Part shown: positions 8,685 to 18,792 of the stretch, one piece after another | Position numbering within the stretch: the first letter of the stretch is position 1 | Layout of the letters: the number at the start of each line of letters is the position of its first letter | Notes under the pieces: model-generated | Told to the model about the DNA's origin: nothing | The model's database searches: none | The model's input: only the letters and a program-made list of their open reading frames with translations | DNA from: Shimia marina | GTDB taxonomy: Bacteria > Pseudomonadota > Alphaproteobacteria > Rhodobacterales > Rhodobacteraceae | Direction: 5' to 3' | DNA: 64,000 nt | Assembly (NCBI RefSeq): GCF_001458175.1 | Contig: NZ_CYPW01000009.1 | Location: forward strand, 23,769-87,768 | Program-made: the position numbers and the translations under genes

Positions 8685-8713
8685 TTGCCACCTCGTAAAT
8701 CGCACACTAGGTT
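8685..8713 (+). promoter_or_regulatory. Predicted sigma-70 promoter of the gcv operon
   Basis: TTGCCA at 8685-8690 (five of six to -35), a 17-base spacer, and TAGGTT at 8708-8713 as -10. Transcription would start about 8719-8721, right at the left edge of the glycine riboswitch. The same -10 hexamer occurs in front of tRNA-Pro in this window. Confidence 0.6.
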
Positions 8714-8721
8714 CCGGTTAA

Positions 8722-8896
8722 GGTGAATCGGGAGAACTGGATTTTCCAGTGCCGAAGGAGCAACCGCCCCGGAAACTCTCAGGCCAACGGGACCGACCAC
8801 CGACATAACACTCTGGAGAGTGATGCTCAGATCAGGGCATCCGCCGAAGGGATAACGATCTCAGGCGCAGGGACAGAGGGGGCATCGCTCGTGTAC
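8722..8896 (+). promoter_or_regulatory. Tandem glycine riboswitch
   Basis: Two consecutive aptamers carry the family hallmarks. Aptamer 1 has GGGAGAA near 8730, GCCGAAGGAGCAA at 8751-8763, and ACTCTCAGGC about 8775 followed by GGGACCGA. Aptamer 2 has CTGGAGAG near 8813, GCCGAAGG at 8843-8850, and ATCTCAGGC about 8858 followed by GGGACAGAGGGG. The two are joined by a short linker. Glycine riboswitches of this type activate glycine cleavage genes when glycine is abundant, matching the gcvTHP genes just downstream. The second aptamer carries an extra short hairpin (GATGC...GCATC, 8822-8841). Confidence 0.93.
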
Positions 8897-8920
8897 GTCA
8901 GTACGCGGTAATGGGATGCC
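8881..8920 (+). promoter_or_regulatory. Hairpin in the riboswitch expression platform
   Basis: GGCATC at 8881-8886 pairs with GATGCC at 8915-8920; inside it CGTGTAC pairs with GTACGCG around loop GTCA. The left arm overlaps the last conserved part of aptamer 2, so ligand binding and this hairpin could compete. No T-run follows, so control of translation or of Rho access is more likely than intrinsic termination. Confidence 0.4.
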
Positions 8921-8968
8921 GGATGTGACCATTTGATGGATACGCCCGGAAGCAAGAGGGCGACGCAA

Positions 8969-10093
8969 ATGGAAGAGCTGAAACAGACAGCGCTTTTTGA
9001 TCTGCATGTAGAACTCGGCGCCAAGATGGTGGGATTTGCGGGCTATAGCATGCCTGTGCAATATCCGCTTGGCGTGATGAAAGAACACCTGCACACGCGA
9101 CAGGCCGCTGGCCTGTTTGATGTCAGCCACATGGGGCAGGTGGTGTTGCAAGCAAAGAGCTATGAGGACGCTGCGCGTGCGTTTGAAACGCTGGTGCCGC
9201 AGGATGTGCTTGGGCTGGGTGCTGGGCGACAGCGCTATGGTTTTTTTACCAATGAGGCTGGCGGCATTGAAGATGACCTGATGTTTGCCAACCGTGGGGA
9301 TCACCTGTTTGTGGTGGTGAATGCGGCCTGCAAAGAGGCTGACATTGCGCGCATGAAAGCGGCTCTTGCGCCGGATGTTGTGGTGACAGAAATCACCGAT
9401 CGCGCGCTTGTGGCCTTGCAGGGGCCTGCGGCGGAAGCGGCCTTGGCGCGGCTCAACCCGGCGGTGGCCGATATGGCCTTTATGGATTTTGCCGAGGTGG
9501 AGCTGGATGGGGTGGCCTGTTGGGTCAGCCGGTCTGGATATACCGGTGAAGACGGCTATGAGATTTCCATCCCCGAGACTGAGGCTGCGGGGCTTTGCCG
9601 CAAACTTCTGGACATGGACGACGTGGAACCCATCGGTCTTGGCGCGCGTGACAGCCTGCGTCTGGAAGGCGGGCTTTGCCTTTATGGCAATGACATTGAT
9701 GCGTCCACCTCCCCGATTGAGGCAGCCTTGACCTGGGCCATTCAAAAGGTGCGCCGCGCAGATGGTGCGCGCGCTGGCGGGTTCCCCGGTGCGGATCGTA
9801 TTTATGGCGATCTGGCAGAGGGTGTGGCCCGCAAACGCGTGGGGCTTGCGCCACAGGGGCGGGCCCCGATGCGCGCGGGCACGCAGCTTTTTGCCGCTGC
9901 GGAAGGGGGCGATCCGATTGGGGAAGTGACCTCTGGCGGCTTTGGTCCGACCTACGAAGGCCCGGTGGCCATGGGATATGTCGGCGCGGCACAGGCCGCT
10001 GTCGGAACAGAAATTTTTGGCGAGGTACGGGGCAAACGTATGCCTGTGACAGTGGCGAAGATGCCGCTGGTGCCTGCCAATTTCAAACGTTGA
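8969..10093 (+). CDS. gcvT: Glycine cleavage system T protein (aminomethyltransferase)
   Basis: Transfers the methylene group from aminomethyl-lipoyl GcvH to tetrahydrofolate, releasing ammonia. 374 residues from the chosen start, the usual length. Typical family segments are visible: [27 protein letters not shown], and [12 protein letters not shown] with the folate-site aspartate-arginine pair. Start at ATG 8969 is preferred because AAGAGGG (8954-8960) lies eight bases ahead; an earlier ATG at 8936 lacks a ribosome site. First gene of the gcvT-gcvH-gcvP operon controlled by the glycine riboswitch. Confidence 0.95.
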   Translation: MEELKQTALFDLHVELGAKMVGFAGYSMPVQYPLGVMKEHLHTRQAAGLFDVSHMGQVVLQAKSYEDAARAFETLVPQDVLGLGAGRQRYGFFTNEAGGIEDDLMFANRGDHLFVVVNAACKEADIARMKAALAPDVVVTEITDRALVALQGPAAEAALARLNPAVADMAFMDFAEVELDGVACWVSRSGYTGEDGYEISIPETEAAGLCRKLLDMDDVEPIGLGARDSLRLEGGLCLYGNDIDASTSPIEAALTWAIQKVRRADGARAGGFPGADRIYGDLAEGVARKRVGLAPQGRAPMRAGTQLFAAAEGGDPIGEVTSGGFGPTYEGPVAMGYVGAAQAAVGTEIFGEVRGKRMPVTVAKMPLVPANFKR

Positions 10094-10112
10094 GCAACAG
10101 GAGAGCAAGCAC

Positions 10113-10472
10113 ATGAAATTTACCGAAGAGCACGAATGGCTGCGGGTTGAGGGCGATGTTGTGGTGGTGGGCATCACTGAACACGCCAGCGAGCAACTGG
10201 GCGATGTGGTTTTTGTTGAACTTCCCGAAGCCGGCACAGAAGTGACCAAGGACGAAGAAGTCTGTGTGATTGAATCCGTGAAGGCGGCCTCTGACATTCT
10301 GGCACCGCTGGACGGTGAAATTGTCGAAGTGAACGATCCTTTGGTGGACGAGCCGGGTAAGGTGAACGACGACCCGCTGGAAGGGGCCTGGTTCTTTAAG
10401 ATCAAGCCATCCGACCTGTCCCAGATGGACGACTACATGGATGAAGCCGCCTACAAGGACTTTATCGGCTGA
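10113..10472 (+). CDS. gcvH: Glycine cleavage system H protein
   Basis: 119-residue lipoyl carrier that shuttles the aminomethyl group from GcvP to GcvT and the reduced lipoate to dihydrolipoamide dehydrogenase. The lipoylated lysine is in the conserved ESVKAASDI at about residue 60, and the upstream [12 protein letters not shown] matches family members. An AGGAG sits a few bases before the ATG. It follows gcvT by 19 bases and precedes gcvP after 139 bases containing a terminator-like hairpin. Confidence 0.96.
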   Translation: MKFTEEHEWLRVEGDVVVVGITEHASEQLGDVVFVELPEAGTEVTKDEEVCVIESVKAASDILAPLDGEIVEVNDPLVDEPGKVNDDPLEGAWFFKIKPSDLSQMDDYMDEAAYKDFIG

Positions 10473-10483
10473 TGTTTCCATGG

Positions 10484-10515
10484 GGCGGCTCCGGTTGGGG
10501 CTGCCTTTTGTTTTT
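10484..10515 (+). terminator. Terminator-like hairpin between gcvH and gcvP
   Basis: Nine-pair stem (GGCGGCTCC 10484-10492 with GGGGCTGCC 10497-10505, two wobbles), GGTT loop, then TTTTGTTTTT. This looks like an intrinsic terminator placed inside the operon and would lower gcvP output relative to gcvTH. Confidence 0.65.
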
Positions 10516-10611
10516 GCGCTTTCGGGCGCTGATGGGTCGGCGTGCCGCTGATCCAAACGATGATCTATTCTTCGCCGCACCTGTTGCCGCGGCCCTTTTG
10601 AGGAGACGAAG

Positions 10612-13461
10612 ATGACCTTCAAACCGACTGACTACCTGCCGTATGACTTTGCCAACCGTCGCCATATTGGCCCATCGCCAGAAGAAATGGCCGAGATGCT
10701 TGAAGTTATTGGCGCGGACAGTCTTGAGGCGCTGATTGACGATACGATGCCAGAAAGCATCCGTCAGAAAGAGCCGCTTGATTTTGGCCGCCCGATGTCT
10801 GAGCGCGAAGTGCTGAACCACATGAAAGAGATTGCCTCCGAAAATGAGGTGATGACCAGCCTGATCGGCCAAGGCTACTACGGCACTGTGACGCCCCCCG
10901 CCATTCAGCGCAATATTTTGGAAAACCCGGCCTGGTACACGGCCTATACGCCCTATCAGCCAGAGATTTCGCAGGGCCGCCTTGAGGCTTTGCTGAACTT
11001 CCAGACCATGATCACGGATCTGACCGGGCTGGATATTGCGAATGCGTCGCTGCTGGATGAATCCACCGCCTGTGCGGAAGCCATGACCATGGCGCAGCGG
11101 GTGTCAAAATCCAAAGCCAAGGCGTTTTTTGTGGATGAAAACTGCCATCCGCAGAATATCGCCGTGATGAAAACCCGTGCCGCGCCTCTGGATATTGAGG
11201 TGATCGTTGGCAACCCGGATGATCTGAAGGCTGACGCGGTCTTTGGCGCGATTTTCCAATATCCGGGCACCTATGGGGATGTGCGTGATTTCAGCGCAGA
11301 AATGGACGCGCTGCATGCGACCAAGGCGATTGGCATTGTGGTGGCGGATCCGCTTGCGCTGACCTTGTTGAAAGAGCCGGGTGCCATGGGCGCGGACATC
11401 GCGGTGGGCAGTACCCAGCGGTTTGGTGTGCCCATCGGCTATGGTGGACCACACGCAGCCTATATGAGCTGTAAAGACGCCTACAAACGCGCCATGCCGG
11501 GGCGTATCATTGGTGTGTCGATCGACAGCCATGGCAACCGCGCCTATCGCCTGTCGCTGCAGACGCGCGAACAGCATATCCGCCGGGAAAAAGCCAATTC
11601 CAACGTCTGCACGGCACAGGCCTTGTTGGCGGTCATGGCGTCTATGTATGCGGTGTTTCATGGTCCCAAAGGGCTGAAGGCCATTGCGCAGCGCGTGCAT
11701 CGCAAGACGGTGCGTCTGGTCAAAGGGCTGGAGGCGGCGGGCTTTACCGTAGAGCCGACGCATTTCTTTGACACGGTGACTGTGGATGTGGGCTTGCTGC
11801 AGCGCGGAGTGTTACAGCACGCGGTGCAGGAAGGCATCAACCTGCGTAAAGTCGGCAAGACCAAAGTGGGCATTTCATTGGATGAAACCACCGAGCCCAA
11901 GACCATTGAAGCGGTCTGGCGCGCCTTTGGGATTGTGCAGCCTGATGATGATTTCACGCCGGAATATCGTCTGCCCGAAGCATTGCTGCGCAGCAGTGCC
12001 TATCTGGAACACCCAATTTTCCACATGAACCGGGCCGAAACCGAGATGATGCGCTACATGCGGCGGCTGGCAGATCGCGACCTTGCGCTTGACCGGGCGA
12101 TGATCCCGCTGGGGTCCTGTACCATGAAGCTCAACGCGGCGGTAGAAATGATGCCAGTGAGCTGGCCTGAGTTTTCCCAGATCCACCCTTTTGTGCCCAA
12201 GGCACAGGCGCAGGGTTACACGCGGATGATCGAGGATCTGAACGACCGGCTGTGTCAGATCACGGGCTATGATGCGATCTCCATGCAGCCCAACTCGGGG
12301 GCGCAGGGGGAATATGCGGGGCTATTGACCATTGCGGCCTATCATCGGGCCCGTGGTGAGGGGCATCGCAATGTCTGTCTGATCCCGATGAGCGCGCATG
12401 GCACCAACCCAGCGTCCGCACAGATGGTGGGCTGGAAAGTGGTTCCTGTGAAATCGGCAGAGAATGGCGATATTGATGTGGAAGATTTCCGCGCCAAGGC
12501 GGAAAAACATGCCGATACGCTGGCAGGATGCATGATCACCTATCCGTCGACCCATGGTGTGTTTGAGGACACGGTGCATGACGTCTGTGGCATCACCCAT
12601 GAGTTTGGCGGGCAGGTCTATATTGATGGGGCCAATCTCAACGCCATGGTCGGGCTTTCCCGTCCCGGCGATATTGGCGGCGACGTGAGCCATTTGAACC
12701 TGCACAAGACCTTCTGCATTCCGCATGGCGGTGGTGGCCCCGGCATGGGACCGATTGGGGTGAAGGCGCATCTTGCCGAGCATCTGCCCGGCCATCCTGA
12801 GACCGGTGGCGAAGAAGGGCCGGTCTCTGCAGCGCCATTCGGCTCTCCGTCGATCCTGCCGATCAGCTGGGCCTATGTGTTGATGATGGCGGGCGAAGGT
12901 CTGACGCAGGCCACGCGTGTGGCGATCCTGAACGGCAACTATATTGCCAAGCGGCTCGAAGGAGCGTTTGACGTGCTCTATAAAGGGCCGACAGGTCGGG
13001 TGGCACATGAGTGCATCATCGACACGCGCCCATTTGCGGAAAGTGCGGGGGTGACTGTGGATGACATTGCCAAGCGGTTGATTGACTCAGGCTTCCATGC
13101 GCCCACCATGAGCTGGCCAGTGGCGGGCACTTTGATGATTGAGCCAACGGAGTCGGAGAACAAGGCAGAACTGGATCGGTTCTGTGAGGCGATGCTGTCC
13201 ATTCGTGAAGAAATTCGCGCCATTGAAGACGGGAAGATTGATGCGGAGAACAATCCGCTCAAGAACGCGCCGCATACAATGGAAGATCTGGTGAAAGATT
13301 GGGAGCGTCCCTACAGCCGTGAGCAGGGCTGTTTCCCTCCGGGTGCGTTCCGTGTGGACAAATACTGGCCGCCGGTGAACCGCGTGGATAATGCCTATGG
13401 GGATCGCAATCTGGTGTGCATTTGCCCGCCTATGGACGCCTATGATGAGGCGGCGGAGTAG
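10612..13461 (+). CDS. gcvP: Glycine dehydrogenase (decarboxylating), P protein
   Basis: PLP-dependent decarboxylase of the glycine cleavage complex, acting on glycine and passing the aminomethyl group to lipoyl-GcvH. 949 residues, the single-chain (homodimeric) form. Two homologous halves are seen; the PLP lysine lies in the second, in [17 protein letters not shown] at about residue 700. RHIGPS at the N-terminus and [12 protein letters not shown] at the start of the second half are family landmarks. Start follows AGGAGACG. Last gene of the operon; a strong terminator follows 41 bases on. Confidence 0.97.
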   Translation: MTFKPTDYLPYDFANRRHIGPSPEEMAEMLEVIGADSLEALIDDTMPESIRQKEPLDFGRPMSEREVLNHMKEIASENEVMTSLIGQGYYGTVTPPAIQRNILENPAWYTAYTPYQPEISQGRLEALLNFQTMITDLTGLDIANASLLDESTACAEAMTMAQRVSKSKAKAFFVDENCHPQNIAVMKTRAAPLDIEVIVGNPDDLKADAVFGAIFQYPGTYGDVRDFSAEMDALHATKAIGIVVADPLALTLLKEPGAMGADIAVGSTQRFGVPIGYGGPHAAYMSCKDAYKRAMPGRIIGVSIDSHGNRAYRLSLQTREQHIRREKANSNVCTAQALLAVMASMYAVFHGPKGLKAIAQRVHRKTVRLVKGLEAAGFTVEPTHFFDTVTVDVGLLQRGVLQHAVQEGINLRKVGKTKVGISLDETTEPKTIEAVWRAFGIVQPDDDFTPEYRLPEALLRSSAYLEHPIFHMNRAETEMMRYMRRLADRDLALDRAMIPLGSCTMKLNAAVEMMPVSWPEFSQIHPFVPKAQAQGYTRMIEDLNDRLCQITGYDAISMQPNSGAQGEYAGLLTIAAYHRARGEGHRNVCLIPMSAHGTNPASAQMVGWKVVPVKSAENGDIDVEDFRAKAEKHADTLAGCMITYPSTHGVFEDTVHDVCGITHEFGGQVYIDGANLNAMVGLSRPGDIGGDVSHLNLHKTFCIPHGGGGPGMGPIGVKAHLAEHLPGHPETGGEEGPVSAAPFGSPSILPISWAYVLMMAGEGLTQATRVAILNGNYIAKRLEGAFDVLYKGPTGRVAHECIIDTRPFAESAGVTVDDIAKRLIDSGFHAPTMSWPVAGTLMIEPTESENKAELDRFCEAMLSIREEIRAIEDGKIDAENNPLKNAPHTMEDLVKDWERPYSREQGCFPPGAFRVDKYWPPVNRVDNAYGDRNLVCICPPMDAYDEAAE

Positions 13462-13502
13462 GGTCGTTTCTAAGGGTTTGTGAGCCTATGATCTGAAAAC
13501 AG

Positions 13503-13531
13503 AAAAGCCGGGCGTTATGCCCGGCTTTTTT
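13503..13531 (+). terminator. Rho-independent terminator of the gcv operon
   Basis: Eleven-base-pair stem (13503-13513 with 13519-13529), loop GTTAT, six T on the right and an A-run on the left. It can also end the convergent ABC-transporter operon. Confidence 0.9.
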
Positions 13532-13564
13532 GTGATCTGCTGTTTGCGATCAAGCCTTATGGGA

Positions 13565-16081
13565 TCAGTCGCGCGCGCGCAGGATGCGGGCGGGGCGTGT
13601 GGCCAGAGAGGGCAGGGCAAAGATCAGACCGGCCAGAAGGTTTGCCAGAATGCCCGCGCCCAAGATCGTTGCGGCATTGGGCCAGATGACGGCGAAGTCA
13701 CTCTCCATGACAAATGTCATCACGGCCCAGCCGCCTGTCACCCCCACGGTCAGAGCCACAGCGCCTGCAGCGGCCCCAAGCAGGGCTGCGCGCCAGGCAA
13801 AGCTGCGCAGGATTTGGGGGCGCGTGGCGCCAATGGTTTTTAAGACGGCTGCTTCATAGGTGCGCGCGGATTGACCTGCCGCCGCCGCGCCAAAGATCAC
13901 CAGAAGCCCCGTGAGCAGGATGGTGGAGGCACCGTAAGTGGTGGCATTGGCCAGCTGCGCCACGAGGCGTGAGACCTGTTGGGCGGCGTCCCGCACATGG
14001 ATGGCGGTGACATTTGGGTAGTCTTCGGACACAGATTTTAACAAGGCGGCCTCTGACGCTGGCTCCGCATAGACGGTTGCGATGAAGCTGTGCGGGGCCC
14101 CCGCGAGAGCGGCTTCGTTCATGACCAGAATAAAGCCCATGCCGGCGGAGGAGAAATCCACTTCGCGAAAGCTTGTGACGATGCCTTCGATGTCGCGGCC
14201 GAGAATGTTGACGGTCATGCTGTCCCCCAGCTCAAGACCCATTTCCAGCGCTTCTTCTTCGGCAAAGCTGATCTGAGGTGTGCCTGCGTGATCTGGATCC
14301 CACCAGGTCCCGGCGGTCAGCTTGGTGTTTTCCGGCATGTCACCGGCGTAGGTGACGCCGCGATCGCCTCGGATGACCCAATGATCGCCCGCGACGTTTT
14401 TGGCGGGCATGCCATTGATGCGGGTGATCACACCGCGCAGCATGGGCGCGGTTTCGACTTTGTTGATTGTTGGGGTGTTACGCCAGTTGTCTTGCAGGGC
14501 GGGCATCTGATCGCGTTGGATGTCCACAAAGAAGAATGAGGGCGCGACCTCTGGCAAGTCGCTGGCAATGGCGTTGCGCAGATTGCCATCCACCTGTCCG
14601 ACTGTGGCCAAAACGCTGAGACCCAGGCCAAGAGAGAGGATCACCGGAGTTGTAGCATCGCCTGCGCGGCCCAGAGACTGTACCGCCCACCTCAGTTCTG
14701 GACGTTTGGGCGACAGGCGGCGCAAACCGGCGCGCAGACCTGCGCCCGCCAAAGAGAGCGCGATCATGGCAATGGCCACGCCCGCTGCAAACCAGAGCGT
14801 CAGGCGCGTCGAGCCTGACAGCCAGCTGGCGAGCCCCAACAGCAGCGCGATGAGCAGAGCCGTTGCAAGCACAAAGCGGGGGGCGGGGAAGGGGCGGTTT
14901 TGGCCCAGTTGATCGCGAAACAGCGCGCTGGGACGGACATTTTCCACCTGTGCCAGCGGCCAAAGCGTGAAGATGGCGGCTGCAAGTGCCCCATAGAGTG
15001 CCGCTTCCATCAGGGGGATCGGATAGAGATGAAATTTTGCCGGGAAGGGCAAGAGGGTTTCAATCACCGGGCCCAGCAGGATGGGCAGAGCTGCGCCGAG
15101 TAACACCCCTGCGGCAATGCCAATCAAGGCGACGAAGCCGATTTGTAAAAAGTAGCTTAGAAAGATCGTGCTGCGCTCGGCCCCAAGGCTGCGCAGTGTC
15201 GCGATGGTTTCGGTCTTGCGTGCCAGATAGGCGCGGATCGCGGTGGAGATGCCGACGCCGCCCACCGCAAGACCGGCAAGTCCTACAAGGATCAGGAATG
15301 CGCCAAAGCGTTCCACAAATCGAGTGATGCCCGGCGCGCCATTGCGGCTGTCTCGCCAGCGCAGGCCCGTGCTTTCGAATTGAGCACGTGCATCCGCCTC
15401 CAATGCGGCGAGGTCGGCCTGATCCGGCAGCATGAGCCGGTAATGGCTTGTAAACAGCGTGCCGGGCGCAAGCAGCCCGCTTTGTGCGAGGTCTTGGGTG
15501 CGGACAATGGCGCGGGGGGCGAAATTGAACCCGCCAGCGGTGTCAGGTTCCCGCTCCAGACGGGCGGTGAGCAGAAACACCTGTGTGCCCAACTGGAAGC
15601 TGTCTCCAATGTTGAGCGCCAGACGATCAGCCAGCAATCCATGCAAAACCGCGCCGGGCAGGTTGCCCTTTCCTGCAAGCGCGGTCGCTATGGGAATGTC
15701 AGGGCTGAGGGCAACGCGACCGACGAGAGGGTAGGCGTCATCCACAGCCTTGACCTGCGCAAGGGCGCGTTCCGTGCCAGCCTCTTTGGGCACCACAACC
15801 ATGGAGCGGAAATCAATGATTTCTGAGCTGTCTTCGGTGTTTTCCACCATCCATGCGCGCTCTTCATCGGTGGCGCGACGATAGGTGAAACTCATCTCAG
15901 CATCACCGCCAAGCAATGTGGCGCCTTCGGAGGCGAGGCCTGTTTGAATGGCGCTGCGTACCGATCCAATGGCGGCGATGGTGGTGACGCCGAGGATCAG
16001 GCAGGCGAGGAAAACAGCAAATCCACGCAGTCCGCCGCGGATCTCCCGTCGCGCGATGCGGCTGGCCGCGACGACACTCAT
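13565..16081 (-). CDS. ABC transporter permease, YbbP-like (FtsX domains)
   Basis: 838 residues. An N-terminal membrane helix (about 20-45) is followed by a large periplasmic domain, three helices with FtsX character (about 245-390, containing AGLAVGGVGISTAIRAYL), further helices (about 400-470), a second periplasmic stretch and a final set of three helices at the C-terminus. This double-FtsX layout matches YbbP. The partner ATPase overlaps its start by four bases. E. coli ybbA-ybbP lie divergent from tesA exactly as here. The family is thought to move lipids or lipophilic compounds out of the inner membrane; the cargo is unknown. Confidence 0.88.
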   Translation of the reverse strand: MSVVAASRIARREIRGGLRGFAVFLACLILGVTTIAAIGSVRSAIQTGLASEGATLLGGDAEMSFTYRRATDEERAWMVENTEDSSEIIDFRSMVVVPKEAGTERALAQVKAVDDAYPLVGRVALSPDIPIATALAGKGNLPGAVLHGLLADRLALNIGDSFQLGTQVFLLTARLEREPDTAGGFNFAPRAIVRTQDLAQSGLLAPGTLFTSHYRLMLPDQADLAALEADARAQFESTGLRWRDSRNGAPGITRFVERFGAFLILVGLAGLAVGGVGISTAIRAYLARKTETIATLRSLGAERSTIFLSYFLQIGFVALIGIAAGVLLGAALPILLGPVIETLLPFPAKFHLYPIPLMEAALYGALAAAIFTLWPLAQVENVRPSALFRDQLGQNRPFPAPRFVLATALLIALLLGLASWLSGSTRLTLWFAAGVAIAMIALSLAGAGLRAGLRRLSPKRPELRWAVQSLGRAGDATTPVILSLGLGLSVLATVGQVDGNLRNAIASDLPEVAPSFFFVDIQRDQMPALQDNWRNTPTINKVETAPMLRGVITRINGMPAKNVAGDHWVIRGDRGVTYAGDMPENTKLTAGTWWDPDHAGTPQISFAEEEALEMGLELGDSMTVNILGRDIEGIVTSFREVDFSSAGMGFILVMNEAALAGAPHSFIATVYAEPASEAALLKSVSEDYPNVTAIHVRDAAQQVSRLVAQLANATTYGASTILLTGLLVIFGAAAAGQSARTYEAAVLKTIGATRPQILRSFAWRAALLGAAAGAVALTVGVTGGWAVMTFVMESDFAVIWPNAATILGAGILANLLAGLIFALPSLATRPARILRARD

Positions 16082-16773
16082 GCGCGGGCCTCAACAGGTG
16101 TCAGGGCGCTGTCGATGCGGCCATCTTTCAGGCGCACAACGCGTTCGCAGCGTGCGGCAAGCGCATTGGAATGGGTGACCAGAACCAAAGTTGTGTTGCG
16201 TGTTGCGTGCAGATCAAACAGCAGATCCATGATGGTCTCGCCTGTGGAATGATCCAGATTACCGGTGGGTTCATCCGCCAGAAGCAGGCGCGGAGAGGGG
16301 GCGCAGGCCCGCGCCAGCGCCACGCGCTGTTGCTCGCCGCCAGACATCTGTGAGGGGTAGTGCTCGGCGCGATGGGCCAGACCCACGGCCGCGAGCTCCG
16401 CTTTGGCGCGCTCCTGTGCGTCTTTGCGACCTGCCAGTTCCAGAGGGGTTGCGACGTTTTCAAGAGCGGTCATGGTTGGGATCAGGTGGAAGTTTTGGAA
16501 CACCACCCCCATGTGCGCGCGGCGAAACCGGGCCAGCGCATCTTCGTCCATCGCGGAGAGATCATGGTCCAGCGCGGTGATGGTGCCGGATGTGGCCTGC
16601 TCAAGCCCGCCCATCAGCATAAGCAGCGAAGATTTCCCGGATCCGGAGGGGCCAACCAGCGCCAAAGTCTCACCGGATTGAACATCCAATGTAATGCCAT
16701 GCAAGATTTCTATCCGTCCGGCATTGCTATCCAGCGCCAAAGTCGCATCTTGGAGGGAGAGAATAGAGGACAT
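16078..16773 (-). CDS. ABC transporter ATP-binding protein, YbbA-like (LolD/MacB type)
   Basis: 231 residues with all nucleotide-binding motifs: Walker [10 protein letters not shown] (about 39-47), Q-loop FQNFHLIP, signature [10 protein letters not shown], Walker [13 protein letters not shown] and the H-switch VTHS. The style is that of LolD/MacB ATPases that power FtsX-type permeases. The gene overlaps the permease by four bases (translational coupling), and its start lies only 18 bases from the start of the divergent esterase gene. Confidence 0.93.
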   Translation of the reverse strand: MSSILSLQDATLALDSNAGRIEILHGITLDVQSGETLALVGPSGSGKSSLLMLMGGLEQATSGTITALDHDLSAMDEDALARFRRAHMGVVFQNFHLIPTMTALENVATPLELAGRKDAQERAKAELAAVGLAHRAEHYPSQMSGGEQQRVALARACAPSPRLLLADEPTGNLDHSTGETIMDLLFDLHATRNTTLVLVTHSNALAARCERVVRLKDGRIDSALTPVEARA

Positions 16774-16791
16774 GAAAGAGGCCGCCTGTTG

Positions 16792-17466
16792 ATGAAATTT
16801 TCTTTTCTATATGGGGCGCTTGTGCGTCGGGGCAAGGCGCTGGCGTTGAGCATTTTAGCGGTTCCGCTAACCGCTTGGTCAGCATTGGCGGAGCCTGTGG
16901 TGGTGGCGGCTTTGGGCGACAGCCTGACGCATGGCTACGGGGTTGCGCAGGAGGCGGGCTTTGTGCCGCAACTGGAAAGCTGGCTACGCGGGCATGGGCT
17001 GGATGTCATGGTGCAGAATGCAGGTGTGTCGGGGGACACCACACAGGGTGGTCTGGCGCGCGTGGGCTGGACCCTTGGGCCGGATGTGGATGCCATGATT
17101 GTCACGCTTGGGGGCAATGATGCGCTGCGCGGGGTGGATCCTGCGGTCAGCAAAGCCAATCTCGCGGGCATCATTGAGGCCGGTCAGGCCGCGGATGTGG
17201 ATGTGTTGCTGGTTGGGGTTGAGGCCCCGATGAATTTTGGCGCGGATTACAAACAGGCGTTTGACGGCATGTATGGGGCCTTGGCCACGCAATATGACGT
17301 GTCGCTTGCGCCGGATTTCTTTGCGGCCATTCGGTATCTTCCTGCTGACGAGCTGCGCGGGCTGATGCAGGCGGATGGGATTCACCCCAATGCAGAGGGT
17401 GTGGCAAGGATTGTCCCCGAGTTGGGCCCCTATGTGGTGCAACTGCTTGAGATGCAGTCGCGATAG
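16792..17466 (+). CDS. Exported SGNH/GDSL esterase, TesA-like (arylesterase/acyl-CoA thioesterase I)
   Basis: 224 residues: a signal peptide (about 1-32, ending near SALA), then block I ALGDSLTHGYG with the catalytic serine, block III TLGGNDALRG with the oxyanion asparagine, and block V DGIHPNAEG with the D-x-x-H pair. This is the full SGNH set, so a periplasmic esterase/lysophospholipase/thioesterase of the TesA group is expected. Start at 16792 begins the signal peptide; AAGAGG lies ten bases ahead. Divergent from the YbbA/YbbP-like transporter, the same partnership as tesA-ybbAP of E. coli. Confidence 0.9.
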   Translation: MKFSFLYGALVRRGKALALSILAVPLTAWSALAEPVVVAALGDSLTHGYGVAQEAGFVPQLESWLRGHGLDVMVQNAGVSGDTTQGGLARVGWTLGPDVDAMIVTLGGNDALRGVDPAVSKANLAGIIEAGQAADVDVLLVGVEAPMNFGADYKQAFDGMYGALATQYDVSLAPDFFAAIRYLPADELRGLMQADGIHPNAEGVARIVPELGPYVVQLLEMQSR

Positions 17467-17496
17467 GAGCCGAAAGCGCGGGGGGAAATTGACGCG

Positions 17497-18276
17497 TCAG
17501 GCGGCCAGATCAATCCAAACCGGCACGTGGTCGGAGGGTTTGGAACGTCCGCGTTCTTCCTTGTCAATCTGGCAGTCGAGCAGCAGATCCGCGCATTGCG
17601 GGCTGAGCAGGAAATGGTCGATGCGGATGCCGTTATTGCGGTTCCATGCGCCGGCCTGATAGTCCCAGAAAGAATACATGCCAGCCATCTTGTTTCGCGC
17701 GCGGAACGCCTCGGTCAGGCCGAGGTTGAGCAATCGGCGATAGGCGGCGCGGCTTTCAGGGCGGGCGAGGGCGTCCTCCTGCCAGTCTTCGGGTTTGGCG
17801 GCGTCCTCATCTTGGGGAATGATGTTGTAGTCTCCGGCCATCAGGAAGGGTTCTTCTTGCGCCAGAAGGGTTTCGGCACGGGCCTGAAGGCGTTTCATCC
17901 ACGCCAGTTTATAGTCATACTTTGGTCCCGGGGCGGGATTGCCATTGGGCAGGTAGAGGCCGCACACACGGATGGGCCTTTCGCCCATCACAGTGGCTTC
18001 AATATAGCGCGCCTGTTCGTCATTATCGTCGCCGGGCAGGCCTCGGGTCACATCTTCCAGCGGCAGTTTGGAGAGAATGGCAACGCCGTTGAAGCTTTTC
18101 ATGCCATGGGTTTCGACAGTGTAGCCACGTTCTTCGAAGATTTCCCGCGGGAAAGCCTCATCAACGGATTTGATTTCCTGCAAGAGCGCCACATCCGGCT
18201 GCGCCTCATCAAGCCAGCGCGGCAGGGTTTCAATGCGCGCCTTGATGCCGTTGATGTTGAAAGTGGCGATTTTCAT
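17497..18276 (-). CDS. xthA: Exodeoxyribonuclease III
   Basis: 259 residues of the exonuclease-endonuclease-phosphatase fold acting at abasic sites and 3' ends in base excision repair. Landmarks: KIATFNINGIKAR at the N-terminus, LLQEIKS with the metal-binding glutamate, LYLPNGNP, GDYNI with the D-N pair, RNNGIRIDH, and the C-terminal SDHVPVW with the catalytic histidine. Length is normal. It follows erpA on the same strand after 99 bases. Confidence 0.93.
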   Translation of the reverse strand: MKIATFNINGIKARIETLPRWLDEAQPDVALLQEIKSVDEAFPREIFEERGYTVETHGMKSFNGVAILSKLPLEDVTRGLPGDDNDEQARYIEATVMGERPIRVCGLYLPNGNPAPGPKYDYKLAWMKRLQARAETLLAQEEPFLMAGDYNIIPQDEDAAKPEDWQEDALARPESRAAYRRLLNLGLTEAFRARNKMAGMYSFWDYQAGAWNRNNGIRIDHFLLSPQCADLLLDCQIDKEERGRSKPSDHVPVWIDLAA

Positions 18277-18375
18277 GCTGCGCTCCTGTCTGCTGGATGG
18301 CTGTATCTATCCAGCCATGGGCGGGAACCACAAGGGGGAAGCCGCCACAATAGCAGGCAGGCGCGACATCGCAGG

Positions 18376-18699
18376 TTACATGGAGAAGCTGGTGCCGCAG
18401 CCACAGGAGCTTGTGGCATTGGGGTTGTTGATCACAAACCGCGCGCCAATCAATTCTTCGGTAAAGTCGATCACCGCATCTGCGAGGAAGGGCAGAGAGA
18501 TGCTGTCCACCAGAACCTTTTCTCCTGCGCCTTCCAGCACAAGGTCATCTTCTTTCTGCGTGTCGAGCTTGATTTCATACTGAAATCCGGAGCATCCGCC
18601 CCCCTCAACCGCCACGCGCAGGGCCTGACCTTGATCGGCGGCCCCAATCTCTGCGAGTCTTTCGAAGGCTCTTTCGGTCACTTTAGGAGGCAACTGCAT
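18376..18699 (-). CDS. erpA: Iron-sulfur cluster insertion protein ErpA/IscA family
   Basis: A-type Fe-S carrier of 107 residues from the preferred start (MQLPPKVTERA). The three conserved cysteines are C36 (GGGCSGFQY), C99 and C101 (SSCGCGTSF), the set that binds the transferred cluster. A longer reading from 18792 would add 31 residues unlike the family and is not favoured. It faces away from dgt with a 93-base divergent region. ErpA, rather than IscA/SufA, is suggested by sequence style and isolation from isc/suf genes. Confidence 0.9.
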   Translation of the reverse strand: MQLPPKVTERAFERLAEIGAADQGQALRVAVEGGGCSGFQYEIKLDTQKEDDLVLEGAGEKVLVDSISLPFLADAVIDFTEELIGARFVINNPNATSSCGCGTSFSM

Positions 18700-18792
18700 G
18701 ATTTTTTGTCCTATTCGCACGATTTGCCCGGTTCCTTGAGGGGGCAAAACCCAATATAGAAAAGCTAAGGACAGGCTACAAGGACCTCGCAC

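Noticed and set aside
8861..10405. 514-codon open frame antisense to gcvT/gcvH and the riboswitch
   Set aside because: It covers two certain genes and a riboswitch; composition (histidine- and serine-rich) is that of a reversed coding frame.
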